Shown: positions 25,812 to 35,048 of the stretch, in pieces
Position numbering within the stretch: position 1 is the stretch's first letter
How the letters are laid out: every line of letters begins with the position of its first letter
NCBI GenBank assembly: GCA_036822015.1
Contig: DAISIL010000008.1
Span: 1 to 64,000 of the forward strand
Length of the DNA: 64,000 nucleotides
Source: DAISIL01 sp036822015
GTDB lineage: Bacteria > Bacteroidota > Bacteroidia > Cytophagales > Bernardetiaceae
Direction: 5' to 3'
Program-made: the position numbers and the translations under genes
Notes under the pieces: model-generated
The model's database searches: none
What the model was told of the DNA's origin: nothing
The model's input: the letters and a program-made list of their open reading frames with translations, nothing else

Positions 25812-28736
25812 ATGAAACAACAAAAACTTAACTCTACTCATGCCCAGCTTTTGGCCGCCCAGGGGCAGTCAGAAAAAAGAGATACCTGGCAGGAACGTTG
25901 CCAGACTTATCTCAACCGCTGGTCATTTCGCCACCTGCGCCTAAGCTGGCAGCAGCAGCTCACCCGCCGAACCGCACAAGCGGCCATGACAAGCGGCCTG
26001 CTACTGACGCTCGGAGGAGCAGCGGAGGCACAAGAGCAACCCCTCTGCACAGAGGGCATCCGCTTTGAGCGCGTCGAAAACGACATTTTTAACATCGCTG
26101 GCCCGATCCAGACCACCGACGGCACCAACGTTTATACCTACAGCTACGGCAGTCCTGCTTTCGGTGATATTGACGGCGATGGCGACCTGGATCTTTTTGT
26201 GGGAACTAACGCGGGCGGTATCAAATTTTTTGAAAACACGGGCGATGCTCAAAACCCCGCCAATGATCCCTTTGCCGTAAATAACCCCTTTGGCATTGTC
26301 ATTCCGGCAGGATACGATGGTTTTACTTACGTTGATCTGGTGGACATCGACAACGACGGCGACTTAGACCTCTTTGTGGGTGAGAGTGGCGGAACAGCCA
26401 TGTTTTTCCAAAACATAGGAACCCCCACCAACCCTAACTTTGCGGCTCCCGTCTTCAATCCCTTTGGTATTGCTTTTACGAATGGATTTACAGACCTAGA
26501 ACTAGCCGACATCGACGGCGACGGCGATCTGGATTTGTTCCTGGGCGATAAAAAAGGCTACCTCTATTTCCAACAAAACACCGGATCCGCGGCTGCCCCC
26601 AACTTCGCAGCCCCCGTTTTGGGTGCTTTTGGCTTACCCAACTTTATTGGCGGTTATACGCAACCTGAACTAGCCGACATCGACGGCGATGGCGACCTTG
26701 ACCTCTTTGTAGGAGATAAGGGAGGAGGAATTTATTTTTACGAAAACACAGGATCAGCCAACGCCGCTAACTTCGTTGCTACGGCCATCAATCCTTTTGG
26801 GCTTCCTGCTGGCGGCTTCCCCTCTATTGCCTTTGCTGACCTCGATCAGGATGGCGACCTCGATGCAGGCGTAGGATCAGGGGCTACCTTCTTCCTCCAA
26901 GAAAACCAGGGAGTTCCACAGCGAGCTAACTTCTCCGATCGCATCTTTGGCTTGCCCGAGGTGCCGGGCGATGCCGCCCTTACCTTTGGCGACATCGACG
27001 GCGATGGGGATATTGATGCTTTCGTTACTAACTACAAAGGTGGCGGATTCTTCTTTGGAGAAAGTCTGATCTCGGACTACAACCGCAGCGAGCCTACCTT
27101 TGCCTTCACAGAACTGAACCCCTTCGGCTTCTATTACGTCGGTAAGAACATGCACCCCGAATTGGCGGACATCGACGGCGACGGCGACCTGGATATGTTT
27201 GTCGGAACGAAGAAATACAACAATATGTACCTCTTCGAGAACATCGGATCGGCGACAAACCCCGACTTCTCCAACGGCATTACCGTAAACCCCTTCGGCT
27301 TGACCGGCACACCACAGCCCGGCAACCCTTACATCACGCCTGAAATGGCTGATGTAGATGGTGATGGCGATCTGGATATGTTCTCGGGTAGCTTCGATGG
27401 CAATACTTTCTTTGCCCGCAACATCGGATCAGCGACACTGCCCGTCTTTGCCCCCTGGCAAACTAACCCCTTCGGTCTGACCATCAACTCACCCGAGCCA
27501 AACAACCCCGCCGTAGTTCCTTTCGAGAACAGCGTTGTTAGTTTTGCTGACATCGACTTTGATGGCGACCTAGATATGTTCTCGGGTGGCTTCTACACCA
27601 CCGGCATTCTTTTCCACGAAAACACCGGAACGCCTACCGAGCCTGTCTTTGCCCTGCCCCAGCTCAATGCCTTTGAGATCACAGGTACGGGTGGCCCCAA
27701 CGTTACTTCACCGGAGATGATCGACTTTGATCGCGACGGTGATACGGATATGTTCGTCGGAGCAAGCAACGGAGATATTTTCTATTTCCGTAACCGCACC
27801 GATGTCAAGCCTGTAGCTTCGGTTACGGCGCTGCGCGATGCCAGCGAAGCCGGTGAAGATGGAGTATTCCGCATCGACCTTGACCGCGTAAGCCTGGATG
27901 AGAACGGTAACCTTATCGGTACAGAGATTGATTTCTTTATCGGTGGAACGACTTCTGCTCTGGGTCAAGAGTTTACGATTGTCGCCGGACAGAACATCGC
28001 CGATCTCAAGCCCTCACAGCGCAAACTGACCATCGCTCCAGGAGCAACAACGGCACAACTGATCGTGAAGGCGATCTACAAACGCAGCGTCGATAACAAC
28101 ACCGTTACCCTCGGTTTGGTCGATGATTCGCCCAACTTCTGCCGTAGCGTTGTTCGTCCTTCGGATCGCATCAGTATCATCGACTTGCAAGGCGTGAACC
28201 TACGCGCTATCCCGGGCAACCGCGTGGTAGCCCTCCAATGGGACAACCTGACGGGCTGTGATGTCCGCCAGACGACAATCTTTATGGGTGCTTCCCCCGA
28301 CAACGTAACCCAGGCTGTGGCTACGGTAGAGGGAGGTGCTACGCGCTACTCCGTCCAGGGATTGGTCAATGGATTGGCGTACTACTTCAAGGTCGTTTCG
28401 GTGTGTGCCGATGGCCCCGTAGAGTCGCAGGTCGTTCGGGCGCAACCTTCCTTGATCGCTTCTACCGAAGACGATGCCATGGAAGCCGCCCTGACGCTCT
28501 ACCCCAACCCCAGCAACGGGACGTTTAGCCTCCGCCTCGGGCAGCCTTTGAGCAGCCAAGCACAACTGACCGTCGTCAGCATGACCGGACAAGTCGTACA
28601 CACCAGCAGCATCACACCTGCCGCCGGACGCGATACCATCACGCTCAACCTGAACGGTCTAGCCGCTGGTACGTATGTCGTTCAGTTGCGCACCGACGAA
28701 GGCAGCATCCAAAAACGCCTCGTGATCCGCGACTAA
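25812..28736 (+). CDS. FG-GAP/VCBS repeat protein with T9SS C-terminal sorting domain
   Basis: This 974-residue exported protein carries a long N-terminal region before its hydrophobic stretch (residues about 57-72, then AEAQ), so the leader is about 73 residues. Ten repeats follow (residues about 110-680), each with a calcium-binding-like D-x-DGDGDLD motif (ADIDGDGDLDLFVG) and mostly ending in NPFG. They probably form one or two beta-propellers. Next come a Calx-beta-like segment (about 695-780), a fibronectin-III-like segment (about 795-890) and a T9SS type A sorting domain (LYPNPSNGTFSLRL, ending VVQLRTDEGSIQKRLVIRD). It should be secreted through T9SS and cell-surface anchored. A role in adhesion is inference. 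Confidence 0.92.
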   Translation: MKQQKLNSTHAQLLAAQGQSEKRDTWQERCQTYLNRWSFRHLRLSWQQQLTRRTAQAAMTSGLLLTLGGAAEAQEQPLCTEGIRFERVENDIFNIAGPIQTTDGTNVYTYSYGSPAFGDIDGDGDLDLFVGTNAGGIKFFENTGDAQNPANDPFAVNNPFGIVIPAGYDGFTYVDLVDIDNDGDLDLFVGESGGTAMFFQNIGTPTNPNFAAPVFNPFGIAFTNGFTDLELADIDGDGDLDLFLGDKKGYLYFQQNTGSAAAPNFAAPVLGAFGLPNFIGGYTQPELADIDGDGDLDLFVGDKGGGIYFYENTGSANAANFVATAINPFGLPAGGFPSIAFADLDQDGDLDAGVGSGATFFLQENQGVPQRANFSDRIFGLPEVPGDAALTFGDIDGDGDIDAFVTNYKGGGFFFGESLISDYNRSEPTFAFTELNPFGFYYVGKNMHPELADIDGDGDLDMFVGTKKYNNMYLFENIGSATNPDFSNGITVNPFGLTGTPQPGNPYITPEMADVDGDGDLDMFSGSFDGNTFFARNIGSATLPVFAPWQTNPFGLTINSPEPNNPAVVPFENSVVSFADIDFDGDLDMFSGGFYTTGILFHENTGTPTEPVFALPQLNAFEITGTGGPNVTSPEMIDFDRDGDTDMFVGASNGDIFYFRNRTDVKPVASVTALRDASEAGEDGVFRIDLDRVSLDENGNLIGTEIDFFIGGTTSALGQEFTIVAGQNIADLKPSQRKLTIAPGATTAQLIVKAIYKRSVDNNTVTLGLVDDSPNFCRSVVRPSDRISIIDLQGVNLRAIPGNRVVALQWDNLTGCDVRQTTIFMGASPDNVTQAVATVEGGATRYSVQGLVNGLAYYFKVVSVCADGPVESQVVRAQPSLIASTEDDAMEAALTLYPNPSNGTFSLRLGQPLSSQAQLTVVSMTGQVVHTSSITPAAGRDTITLNLNGLAAGTYVVQLRTDEGSIQKRLVIRD

Positions 28737-28771
28737 ACCAACGGTTTCTTTGTTTTTTTCAACCAAAGAAA

Positions 28772-28806
28772 GGGCGGCTTTCCATCAAAAGCAATGAAAG
28801 TCGCCC
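28772..28806 (+). other. Intergenic hairpin
   Basis: GGGCGGCTTTC (28772-28782) pairs with GAAAGTCGCCC (28796-28806), with one G-U pair. The strand downstream is A-rich, not T-rich, so it is not a classical terminator on the plus strand. A second imperfect repeat, TTTCTTTG and CAAAGAAA, lies just before it at about 28745-28771. It may protect or separate the two flanking messages. Confidence 0.4.
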
Positions 28807-28829
28807 TCCCTCAAAAAAAATCAAGTCTT

Positions 28830-29324
28830 ATGAAAAAACATATCTTTTCCCTTACATTGACTTTCCTGGGCATCTTTTTGGCTTTTCAGACCAACGCCCA
28901 GAGCCGCACGCCCAAGAGCGATGAAATACGGGCTTACGTGAAGGCACAGCGGGCTACGTACACCGAAGTTCCGGCCGTGATCGAAGACAAATCGGATTAC
29001 TTTGTTCAACTGCTTACGGAGGAGTTTCCGACACTCACCGAGCGTGATCAAAGCCAGATCAAGATCATGTCCCGTCGTTACTACACCAAAGTTTTTGCGA
29101 TCAACGATGTCAAGAACGCTTTCCGTGCAGACTACGACCAACTCATGAGCGGCACCGGACGCGGCTACGATCAAGCCCGTGCGACCTACCAAGAGCGAGT
29201 GAGCGAACTCGACAAAGAACTGGATGCGCATCTGCTGTACTTCTTGAAGCGCGACAACTTTGCCGGATACCAACGCATCAAAGGCAATATCTACCAGGCC
29301 GTCATTGACCGTTACGGCGAGTAA
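28830..29324 (+). CDS. Exported helical protein of unknown function
   Basis: The ATG at 28830 gives 164 residues with a signal peptide (MKKHIFSLTLTFLGIFLAFQ, then TNAQ). The in-frame start at 28794 lies inside the hairpin and is rejected. The mature part is helical and charged (QARATYQERVSELDKELDAH), without cysteines or membrane segments. I do not recognise the family. It follows the T9SS cargo gene and ends before a good terminator, so it may be a secreted or periplasmic companion, but this is only positional inference. Confidence 0.72.
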   Translation: MKKHIFSLTLTFLGIFLAFQTNAQSRTPKSDEIRAYVKAQRATYTEVPAVIEDKSDYFVQLLTEEFPTLTERDQSQIKIMSRRYYTKVFAINDVKNAFRADYDQLMSGTGRGYDQARATYQERVSELDKELDAHLLYFLKRDNFAGYQRIKGNIYQAVIDRYGE

Positions 29325-29353
29325 GTTGCCCACCTTGTGTAGCTTTTTTGAAG

Positions 29354-29400
29354 AGCATCTGTACAAAACCTCGTGTTTGTGCAGATGCTTTTTTATTTTT
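29354..29400 (+). terminator. Rho-independent terminator
   Basis: AGCATCTGTACAAAAC (29354-29369) pairs with GTTTGTGCAGATGCT (29375-29389), with one bulge and one G-U pair, closing a 5-base loop. It is followed by TTTTTATTTTT. The end of this T-run also forms TATTTTTG (29394-29401), a -7-like box just upstream of the M1 peptidase gene. Confidence 0.82.
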
Positions 29401-29423
29401 GTAAAAAACAATGGATAATCGCT

Positions 29424-31061
29424 ATGTGGTCACGGGGGTTTTTGTTGCTGTGCTTGTTTTTGCCGCTTTTGGTGTGGGGGCAACAGACCTTCACCCGTCA
29501 GGATACGCTCAGGGGCGCACTCTCGCCACTGCGGACGTGTTTCGATGTGGTGTTTTATGATCTCAATTTGCGGATCAAGGTCGATGAGCAGTCATTGGCT
29601 GGGCATAACGTCGTTCATTTTTTGGCGACAGAGGATTTTTCTCGCCTCCAACTCGATCTCTTCGAGAACCTTTCTTTGGATAGCATACAAGATGCGGCTG
29701 GGCAGCCCTTATCCTGGACGCGCGAAGGAAATGCCTTTTTTGTTGATTTTCCGTCGCGTATCTCCAAAGGCGATACCAGTTTATTGACGGTCTATTATCA
29801 CGGCAGTCCCCGCGTAGCCCCCAATCCTCCCTGGGATGGTGGCTTTGTATGGGCGAAAGACAAATACGACCGCCCCTGGGTGGGTGTCAGTTGTGAGGGA
29901 CTCGGGGCGAGTGTGTGGTGGCCCAACAAAGATCACCTCTCCGACGAACCCGACAGTATGCGCATCTACATCGAAGCCAACCAGGAACTCTACGCCGTCG
30001 CCAACGGCAATCTCCGCAGTATCCTGATGCGCTCGGACGACTACACGGGTTATGAATGGTTTGTTAGTTATCCTATCAATAACTACAATGTTACAGTCAA
30101 TTTAGCACATTATCGGCATTTTTCTGAGGTGCTTTCCTCCACGGGTGGGCAGGATATTCCCCTGGACTACTACGTTCTGGATTACAACCTTGATAAAGCC
30201 CAGGAACACTTCGCACAGGTCAAGCCGATGCTTGAATGCTTTGAAGAACTTTTTGGGGCTTACCCTTTCCCCAACGACGGTTATGCCCTCGTCGAGACCC
30301 CCTATTGGGGCATGGAACACCAGGGCGCCATCGCTTACGGCAACAACTACCGCAACCTCGAAGAGTGGGATTTTGATTTTATCATCATCCATGAAAGCGG
30401 GCATGAGTACTTTGGTAATAGCCTAAGTGTCAAGGATCACGGAGAGATGTGGATTCACGAAGCCTTCACTACTTACGCCGAAGCACTCTATCTGGAATGC
30501 ACCCAAGACTTGGCGACGGCCACGGATTATCTGATGATGCAACGGGAAAACATCCGCAATCAAGTTCCGATTTTAGGCCCCCTTCACGTCAATTACGACC
30601 GCTGGCCCGATGCCGATATGTACTACAAAGGTACCTGGCTCCTCCACACACTTCGCAACATCCTCGACGATGACCAAGCCTGGAAAAAGATCATCTACGA
30701 CTTCCACGACCAGCACCGCCTCCAATCCATAGACACGGAGGAAGTAATTGCGTTTTTTGAAAGGCGTTTTGGTATGAAACTCTCTCCCATTTTCTATCAA
30801 TACCTGCGATATACCCAAATTCCGGTCTTGGAATACCGAACAGAACAAAAAGGAAACAAGACAAAGGTTTTTTATCGTTGGCAGGCCAACGAAGCGGGCT
30901 TTGAGATGCCCGTTCGGGTGCGCCTGGGTAAGTCCGACGACTGGCAACGGCTTAGTCCCAAAGTAGGCGTTTGGCAAAGTTTCAGCGTACCCGGCACGGC
31001 CGGAGAGTTGCTGCTCGATGAGCGCGGTTTTTATGCGGGCCTTCAAAAATACAGCGAATAA
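29424..31061 (+). CDS. M1 family (gluzincin) metallopeptidase
   Basis: This 545-residue exported aminopeptidase-like protein starts at ATG 29424 with a signal peptide (MWSRGFLLLCLFLPLLVWGQ). The zinc site is HESGHEYFGN (H323, E324, H327) with the second glutamate E346 in MWIHEAFTTYAEAL, exactly 18 residues after the HExxH. The substrate-binding GMEHQGAIAYG (residues 296-306) replaces the GAMEN motif of classical M1 enzymes. It lacks the long C-terminal ERAP-like domain, as is usual for this bacterial group. Expected to cleave N-terminal residues from peptides in the periplasm or outside the cell. It is possibly transcribed with the permease gene 83 bases downstream. Confidence 0.93.
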   Translation: MWSRGFLLLCLFLPLLVWGQQTFTRQDTLRGALSPLRTCFDVVFYDLNLRIKVDEQSLAGHNVVHFLATEDFSRLQLDLFENLSLDSIQDAAGQPLSWTREGNAFFVDFPSRISKGDTSLLTVYYHGSPRVAPNPPWDGGFVWAKDKYDRPWVGVSCEGLGASVWWPNKDHLSDEPDSMRIYIEANQELYAVANGNLRSILMRSDDYTGYEWFVSYPINNYNVTVNLAHYRHFSEVLSSTGGQDIPLDYYVLDYNLDKAQEHFAQVKPMLECFEELFGAYPFPNDGYALVETPYWGMEHQGAIAYGNNYRNLEEWDFDFIIIHESGHEYFGNSLSVKDHGEMWIHEAFTTYAEALYLECTQDLATATDYLMMQRENIRNQVPILGPLHVNYDRWPDADMYYKGTWLLHTLRNILDDDQAWKKIIYDFHDQHRLQSIDTEEVIAFFERRFGMKLSPIFYQYLRYTQIPVLEYRTEQKGNKTKVFYRWQANEAGFEMPVRVRLGKSDDWQRLSPKVGVWQSFSVPGTAGELLLDERGFYAGLQKYSE

Positions 31062-31144
31062 GCAGGAATAACGCCCACCACCACCCAACAGGAAGCCGTC
31101 CATCGGTGTTTAGATGGGAGTTATGTTAGAAGACTATAAGTTTT

Positions 31145-32443
31145 ATGTTTGTTGATCCAAATTTGCTTTGGGTGATGGTCGCCGTGGTGCTGCTCTCGGG
31201 TAGTGCGGCTATGGTGGGTTGTTTTGCCTTTGTGCGCAAGCGGGCTTTGATCGGTGATGCGGTGGCCCATGCGGTTTTGCCTGGGATTTGTTTGGGTTTT
31301 ATGGTGGGCGGGAAGTCGCCGTGGGTTTTGTTGCTGGGCGCGATCTTGATGGGCTGGGTGTCGCTCTTTGTGATGGATTGGGTACTGGCACACAGCAAGC
31401 TCAAAGCCGATACTGTGATTGGTGTGATTTTGAGTGTGTTCTTTGGTTGGGGGATCATGCTCCTGACAGCGATTCAGCAAAGTGGTGATGGTCAGCAGGC
31501 GGGTCTGGACAAGTATCTCTTCGGTAAGGCCGCCGCCATGACGGGTGAGGAGGTGCGTCTTTTTGCGGGTTTGGCAAGCCTGACGCTCCTGGTATTGGTG
31601 CTTTTTTTTCGGGTTTTCAGGATGATTTCTTTTGATGCGGACTTTGCGCGGGTGCAAGGGCTCCCCGTAAACTTTTTGCATTTTTTGCTCTCGACACTCA
31701 CGATCTTATCCGTCGCTACGGGTATTCAGGCTGTGGGCGTGGTCTTGATGGCAGCCTTGCTGATTACGCCGGCAGCGGCGGCGCGTTTCTGGACCCATCG
31801 CCTGGGACAGATGATGATACTGGCGGCCCTCTTCGGGATGGCTTCGGGGGTGGGCGGCACGTGGGTCTCGTATCTGGCGCCCGCGATGCCTACGGGCCCC
31901 TGGATTGTGATGTTTCTTTCACTGATCGCGCTTTTTTCGGTCTGCTTTGCGCCCACGAGTGGCATTTTGGCACGCAACAAACTCCAACGCCAAAACCGCC
32001 AAAAGATACTCCGCGAAAACATCCTCAAGACCTGCTACAACCTGGCTCCCCAAGAAGCACACCATACCAAAGCCCTGCTTGCCGCCCGCAACTTCTCTGC
32101 CCCACAACTCAAAAGCGGCCTAAGGTGGCTACACCAACACCATCATCTCATCCGAACAGATACAGGCGCATGGCAACTCACCAATCTGGGACGCGATGAA
32201 GCCATGCGCATCGTGCGGCTGCACCGCTTATGGGAACTTTACCTCAACCGTCGGCTGGATTTCAAGCCCGATCATGTACACAATGGCGCAGAGGCTCTGG
32301 AGCATCTGCTCACCCCCGAAGTAGAAAAACAATTACTTGAAGAGTTGGATTATCCGATCCATGATCCGCACCAAAGCATCATCCCTTATCGTTCAGGCGA
32401 TTCTGGGCGTGGGCTTCAAGATACCGGACGAGACACTGTGTAA
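31145..32443 (+). CDS. Metal ABC transporter permease fused to a DtxR-like regulator domain
   Basis: Residues 1-270 are an eight-helix ABC-3 permease of the ZnuB/MntB/TroC type (ALIGDAVAHAVLPGICLGFM, ITPAAAARFWTHRLGQMM). Residues about 285-420 resemble an iron-dependent repressor: a winged-helix segment (LRWLHQHHHLIRTDTGAWQL) followed by a dimerisation-like part (AMRIVRLHRLWELYLNRRLD) with a histidine/acidic metal-site pattern (HNGAEALEHLLTPEVEKQLL, HDPHQS). This fused form is known in Bacteroidota manganese/zinc/iron transporters, where it sits with ATPase and binding-protein genes. Here no such partner is adjacent. The last 17 codons overlap the converging GT4 gene. Confidence 0.9.
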   Translation: MFVDPNLLWVMVAVVLLSGSAAMVGCFAFVRKRALIGDAVAHAVLPGICLGFMVGGKSPWVLLLGAILMGWVSLFVMDWVLAHSKLKADTVIGVILSVFFGWGIMLLTAIQQSGDGQQAGLDKYLFGKAAAMTGEEVRLFAGLASLTLLVLVLFFRVFRMISFDADFARVQGLPVNFLHFLLSTLTILSVATGIQAVGVVLMAALLITPAAAARFWTHRLGQMMILAALFGMASGVGGTWVSYLAPAMPTGPWIVMFLSLIALFSVCFAPTSGILARNKLQRQNRQKILRENILKTCYNLAPQEAHHTKALLAARNFSAPQLKSGLRWLHQHHHLIRTDTGAWQLTNLGRDEAMRIVRLHRLWELYLNRRLDFKPDHVHNGAEALEHLLTPEVEKQLLEELDYPIHDPHQSIIPYRSGDSGRGLQDTGRDTV

Positions 32444-33571
32444 AGGGGCATCCGAACGAATGGCACAAAACGACTGCAAGGCTTCTTCGTACTTCTTGAT
32501 GACCAAATCAACGGCAAAATGCTCCTCCACAAACCGGCGGCTATTTTGTCCCATCTCCTGGCGTTTGGTTTCGGGGAGCCAATAGAGGTGCGCCATCTTT
32601 TCGGCTAAACTCCGCGCATCTTTCACCTGGCACAAAAAACCATTGTACCCGTCCTTGATCGTCTCGCGGCATCCCGGCACGTCGGTAGCCACCAACGGGC
32701 GCGACATACTGGCTGCTTCGAGGAGCGTGCGTGGCGTACCCTCGCGATAGGAGGGCAGCACAACAGCATGTGCCGAGGCAATGACCGGACGAACATCATC
32801 AACAACCCCCAAATACTCTATTAGTCCTTCTGCTTCCCAGTCCTGTACCTGCTCGGGCGATACCCCCAAACCTTTATCGGCGTTGATGCGCCCCAAAAGC
32901 AAAAAACGCGCATTGACCCCCTGGGATTTGAGCAGACGGATTGCCTGGATATACTCCACAATACCCTTATCATACAACAAACGGGCAATCATCAAGAAAG
33001 TAAAACGCCCCGTCTTTGGCGTAGTGGCATCGGCTAGAAACTGAGCCGTATCAATACCTGAACCCGGCACAAGATCGGCAATATCTGGTTGCACCAATTT
33101 TTTGCGGATAAACAGCTGACGGTCATCGTCGTTTTGGAAGAATACCTTTTGGGGATACTGAAACGCCAAACGGTACAGGTAACGAGCAACCTTAGCCGCA
33201 GGCGTGTGCCGCAAAAATACCGTCCCCAGGCCAGTAACGTTGTTGATCGCGGGTATGCCGGCCCATCTGGCGGCCAGCGTCCCATAAATGTTGGGTTTGA
33301 TCGTGTAATGCAGCACCACATCAAGCTGCTGCTCTTGATAGACAAGACACAACTGGCGCATCAGTCGTAGGTCTTGTATCGGGTTTGTTCCCTTCACGTG
33401 CATACCCACCACCGGCACAAACACACACCCCATCTCCTCTAAGCGATCCGAATATCCATCGGCGGGAGCTATCGCAATTACTTGATGTCCATGGTCTTGT
33501 AAGGCACAGATCAGCGCACTTCTAAAATTATAGAGGTTCCAAGAAGAATTTGCAATAAATCCGATTTTCAT
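32393..33571 (-). CDS. Glycosyltransferase family 4
   Basis: This 392-residue GT-B enzyme starts MKIGFIANSSWNLYNFRSAL. The C-terminal nucleotide-sugar region is visible: the GT4 EX7E-like motif in VLPSYREGTPRTLLEAASMS, followed by RPLVATDVPGCRETI. The N-terminal half with HVKGTNPIQDLRLMRQL is typical of the PglA/WbpT-like transferases acting on lipid-linked sugars in polysaccharide synthesis. Its C-terminus overlaps the 3' end of the permease gene by 51 bases. No other glycan gene is next to it, the nearest being the cassette at 42-47 kb. The exact acceptor sugar is unknown. Confidence 0.92.
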   Translation of the reverse strand: MKIGFIANSSWNLYNFRSALICALQDHGHQVIAIAPADGYSDRLEEMGCVFVPVVGMHVKGTNPIQDLRLMRQLCLVYQEQQLDVVLHYTIKPNIYGTLAARWAGIPAINNVTGLGTVFLRHTPAAKVARYLYRLAFQYPQKVFFQNDDDRQLFIRKKLVQPDIADLVPGSGIDTAQFLADATTPKTGRFTFLMIARLLYDKGIVEYIQAIRLLKSQGVNARFLLLGRINADKGLGVSPEQVQDWEAEGLIEYLGVVDDVRPVIASAHAVVLPSYREGTPRTLLEAASMSRPLVATDVPGCRETIKDGYNGFLCQVKDARSLAEKMAHLYWLPETKRQEMGQNSRRFVEEHFAVDLVIKKYEEALQSFCAIRSDAPLHSVSSGILKPTPRIA

Positions 33572-33792
33572 ATTTTTTGAAAGTTAGGGATAGAAAACTG
33601 AGTCACGTTTTGTTAGTGCGCTTGTTTCATTGACCAGATAGTTTAGTGCGAATCTTACGCCAAAGCAAGCATAAGCCAGATAGATTTTGCCTATCAAACG
33701 TGAAAAAATACCCGCTTATTCTACAAAACCGATCTGCTGTATGGTTTTTGACGAAAAACATCCAAAAAATACAAAAGCGTCTTTGTTATATC

Positions 33793-35040
33793 CTATTTTC
33801 GGCGTTTTTTCTTCTTTTGTTTCAAGAAGGCTTGCGCCTGGGCGTAGGTAGGGTGTTTGCGATCCGCGTGTTTTTTAACTTTTTCAAAAAATGCCTTTGC
33901 CCTGTCATAATCATCAGCCTGCTCGGCTAGCTCGCCCAGGTAAGCCAACGAAAACCAGTAATAAGCCATATCATAAGCCCCCAGCTTTTCTGAAAAGTCC
34001 ACGGAACGCTCCAAAAACAGCTTTGCCTGCGTGGTATCTTTGTAAACATTTCGATAAAGGCTCCCGAGATAAAAACTCGCATATCGCCCCGAAAGTGCCT
34101 CATAACCGTAGCGTCCGCTATCCACGGCAGCCAACAAACGACGGCTCACCTGCTCGAGTTCGTGGCTGCGCCCGGTCTGATAAAGCAGGCGGGCATACTG
34201 CCGATGGATGTAGGGATTGTTGGGATACTGCTCCATCAGTTGCTTCCCGATGGTGTACGCCTGGGGCATCTGCCTTTCTTGATCGTAAATTTTCATCAAA
34301 AAAACCTGCGCTTCCGTTCGGGCATAAAAGGCATGGGTGCTTACCGTCTCCAGTTGCTCAATGCCGAGGGCTTTATCGCCTTTCTTGAAGAACCACAAAA
34401 TTGGTTTTAGGTATTTGTAATTTTCGGGTATCCAAATCGAAAAGTAGTTGTACAGCCCCGTCCCGAAGAGTAACTCCGGGCTAAGATCGTCGTAGCCCTC
34501 GGCCATCTGCAAGTATTTTAAGGCTTTTTTGCCGGCCAGAGCGGCCTTTGTCCATTGCTTGCGCTCCGAAAATAGCCGTCCCTGAAAGCCATGAGCCGCC
34601 GCCAAAAAAAATGCCGCCTCCAAAGAACGCAAACTCCCCTCCGAAGCCGTATCCAGGATGCCCTCCCCGTACACAATCGCCGAATCGGTGTAAGCCAAAA
34701 ACTTAGCGTCGTACTCCGTGCGCGTTTCAATGTTGGGTGCCATTCGCCACCACTGGCTTAGCCCCATCAAAAAATACGAAATTGGATGCTCCGGGTAGCT
34801 CCGCCGCAGGTATGCGTAGATGCTTTCGGCATAACGGAAATCGTAGTTGTACATCCGCTGGATCGCTTCCGTACACTCCCACTTGATGGCATCCTCCGAA
34901 ATGAGCATCCCCCGAATGCTATCCAGGGCAGGCAAACCCTGACCTTGCACAGCCCCAAAGGGAATTAAAATCAGAAAAAGACAACTTCTCTGCAACTTTC
35001 TTAGCCGCTTAGCGGTTGTTTTAAATGAAAATATGTTCAT
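33793..35040 (-). CDS. Exported TPR-like protein of unknown function
   Basis: This 415-residue protein has an N-terminal signal-like segment (residues about 12-33, with SCLFLILIPFGAVQGQ). Repeating helical pairs follow, such as FRYAESIYAYLRRSYPEHPI, QAYTIGKQLMEQYPNNPYIH and AKAFFEKVKKHADRKHPTYA, indicating TPR-like repeats. The C-terminus is very basic (LKQKKKKRRK). The start lies only 8 bases from the divergent ArsR start, so the promoters overlap. I do not recognise a specific family; an outer-membrane-associated or periplasmic scaffold is plausible. Confidence 0.78.
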   Translation of the reverse strand: MNIFSFKTTAKRLRKLQRSCLFLILIPFGAVQGQGLPALDSIRGMLISEDAIKWECTEAIQRMYNYDFRYAESIYAYLRRSYPEHPISYFLMGLSQWWRMAPNIETRTEYDAKFLAYTDSAIVYGEGILDTASEGSLRSLEAAFFLAAAHGFQGRLFSERKQWTKAALAGKKALKYLQMAEGYDDLSPELLFGTGLYNYFSIWIPENYKYLKPILWFFKKGDKALGIEQLETVSTHAFYARTEAQVFLMKIYDQERQMPQAYTIGKQLMEQYPNNPYIHRQYARLLYQTGRSHELEQVSRRLLAAVDSGRYGYEALSGRYASFYLGSLYRNVYKDTTQAKLFLERSVDFSEKLGAYDMAYYWFSLAYLGELAEQADDYDRAKAFFEKVKKHADRKHPTYAQAQAFLKQKKKKRRK

Positions 35041-35048
35041 AAAAAATC

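Noticed and set aside
28794..28829. Upstream ATG for the small exported protein
   Set aside because: It sits inside a hairpin arm and would bury the clear signal peptide that starts at 28830.
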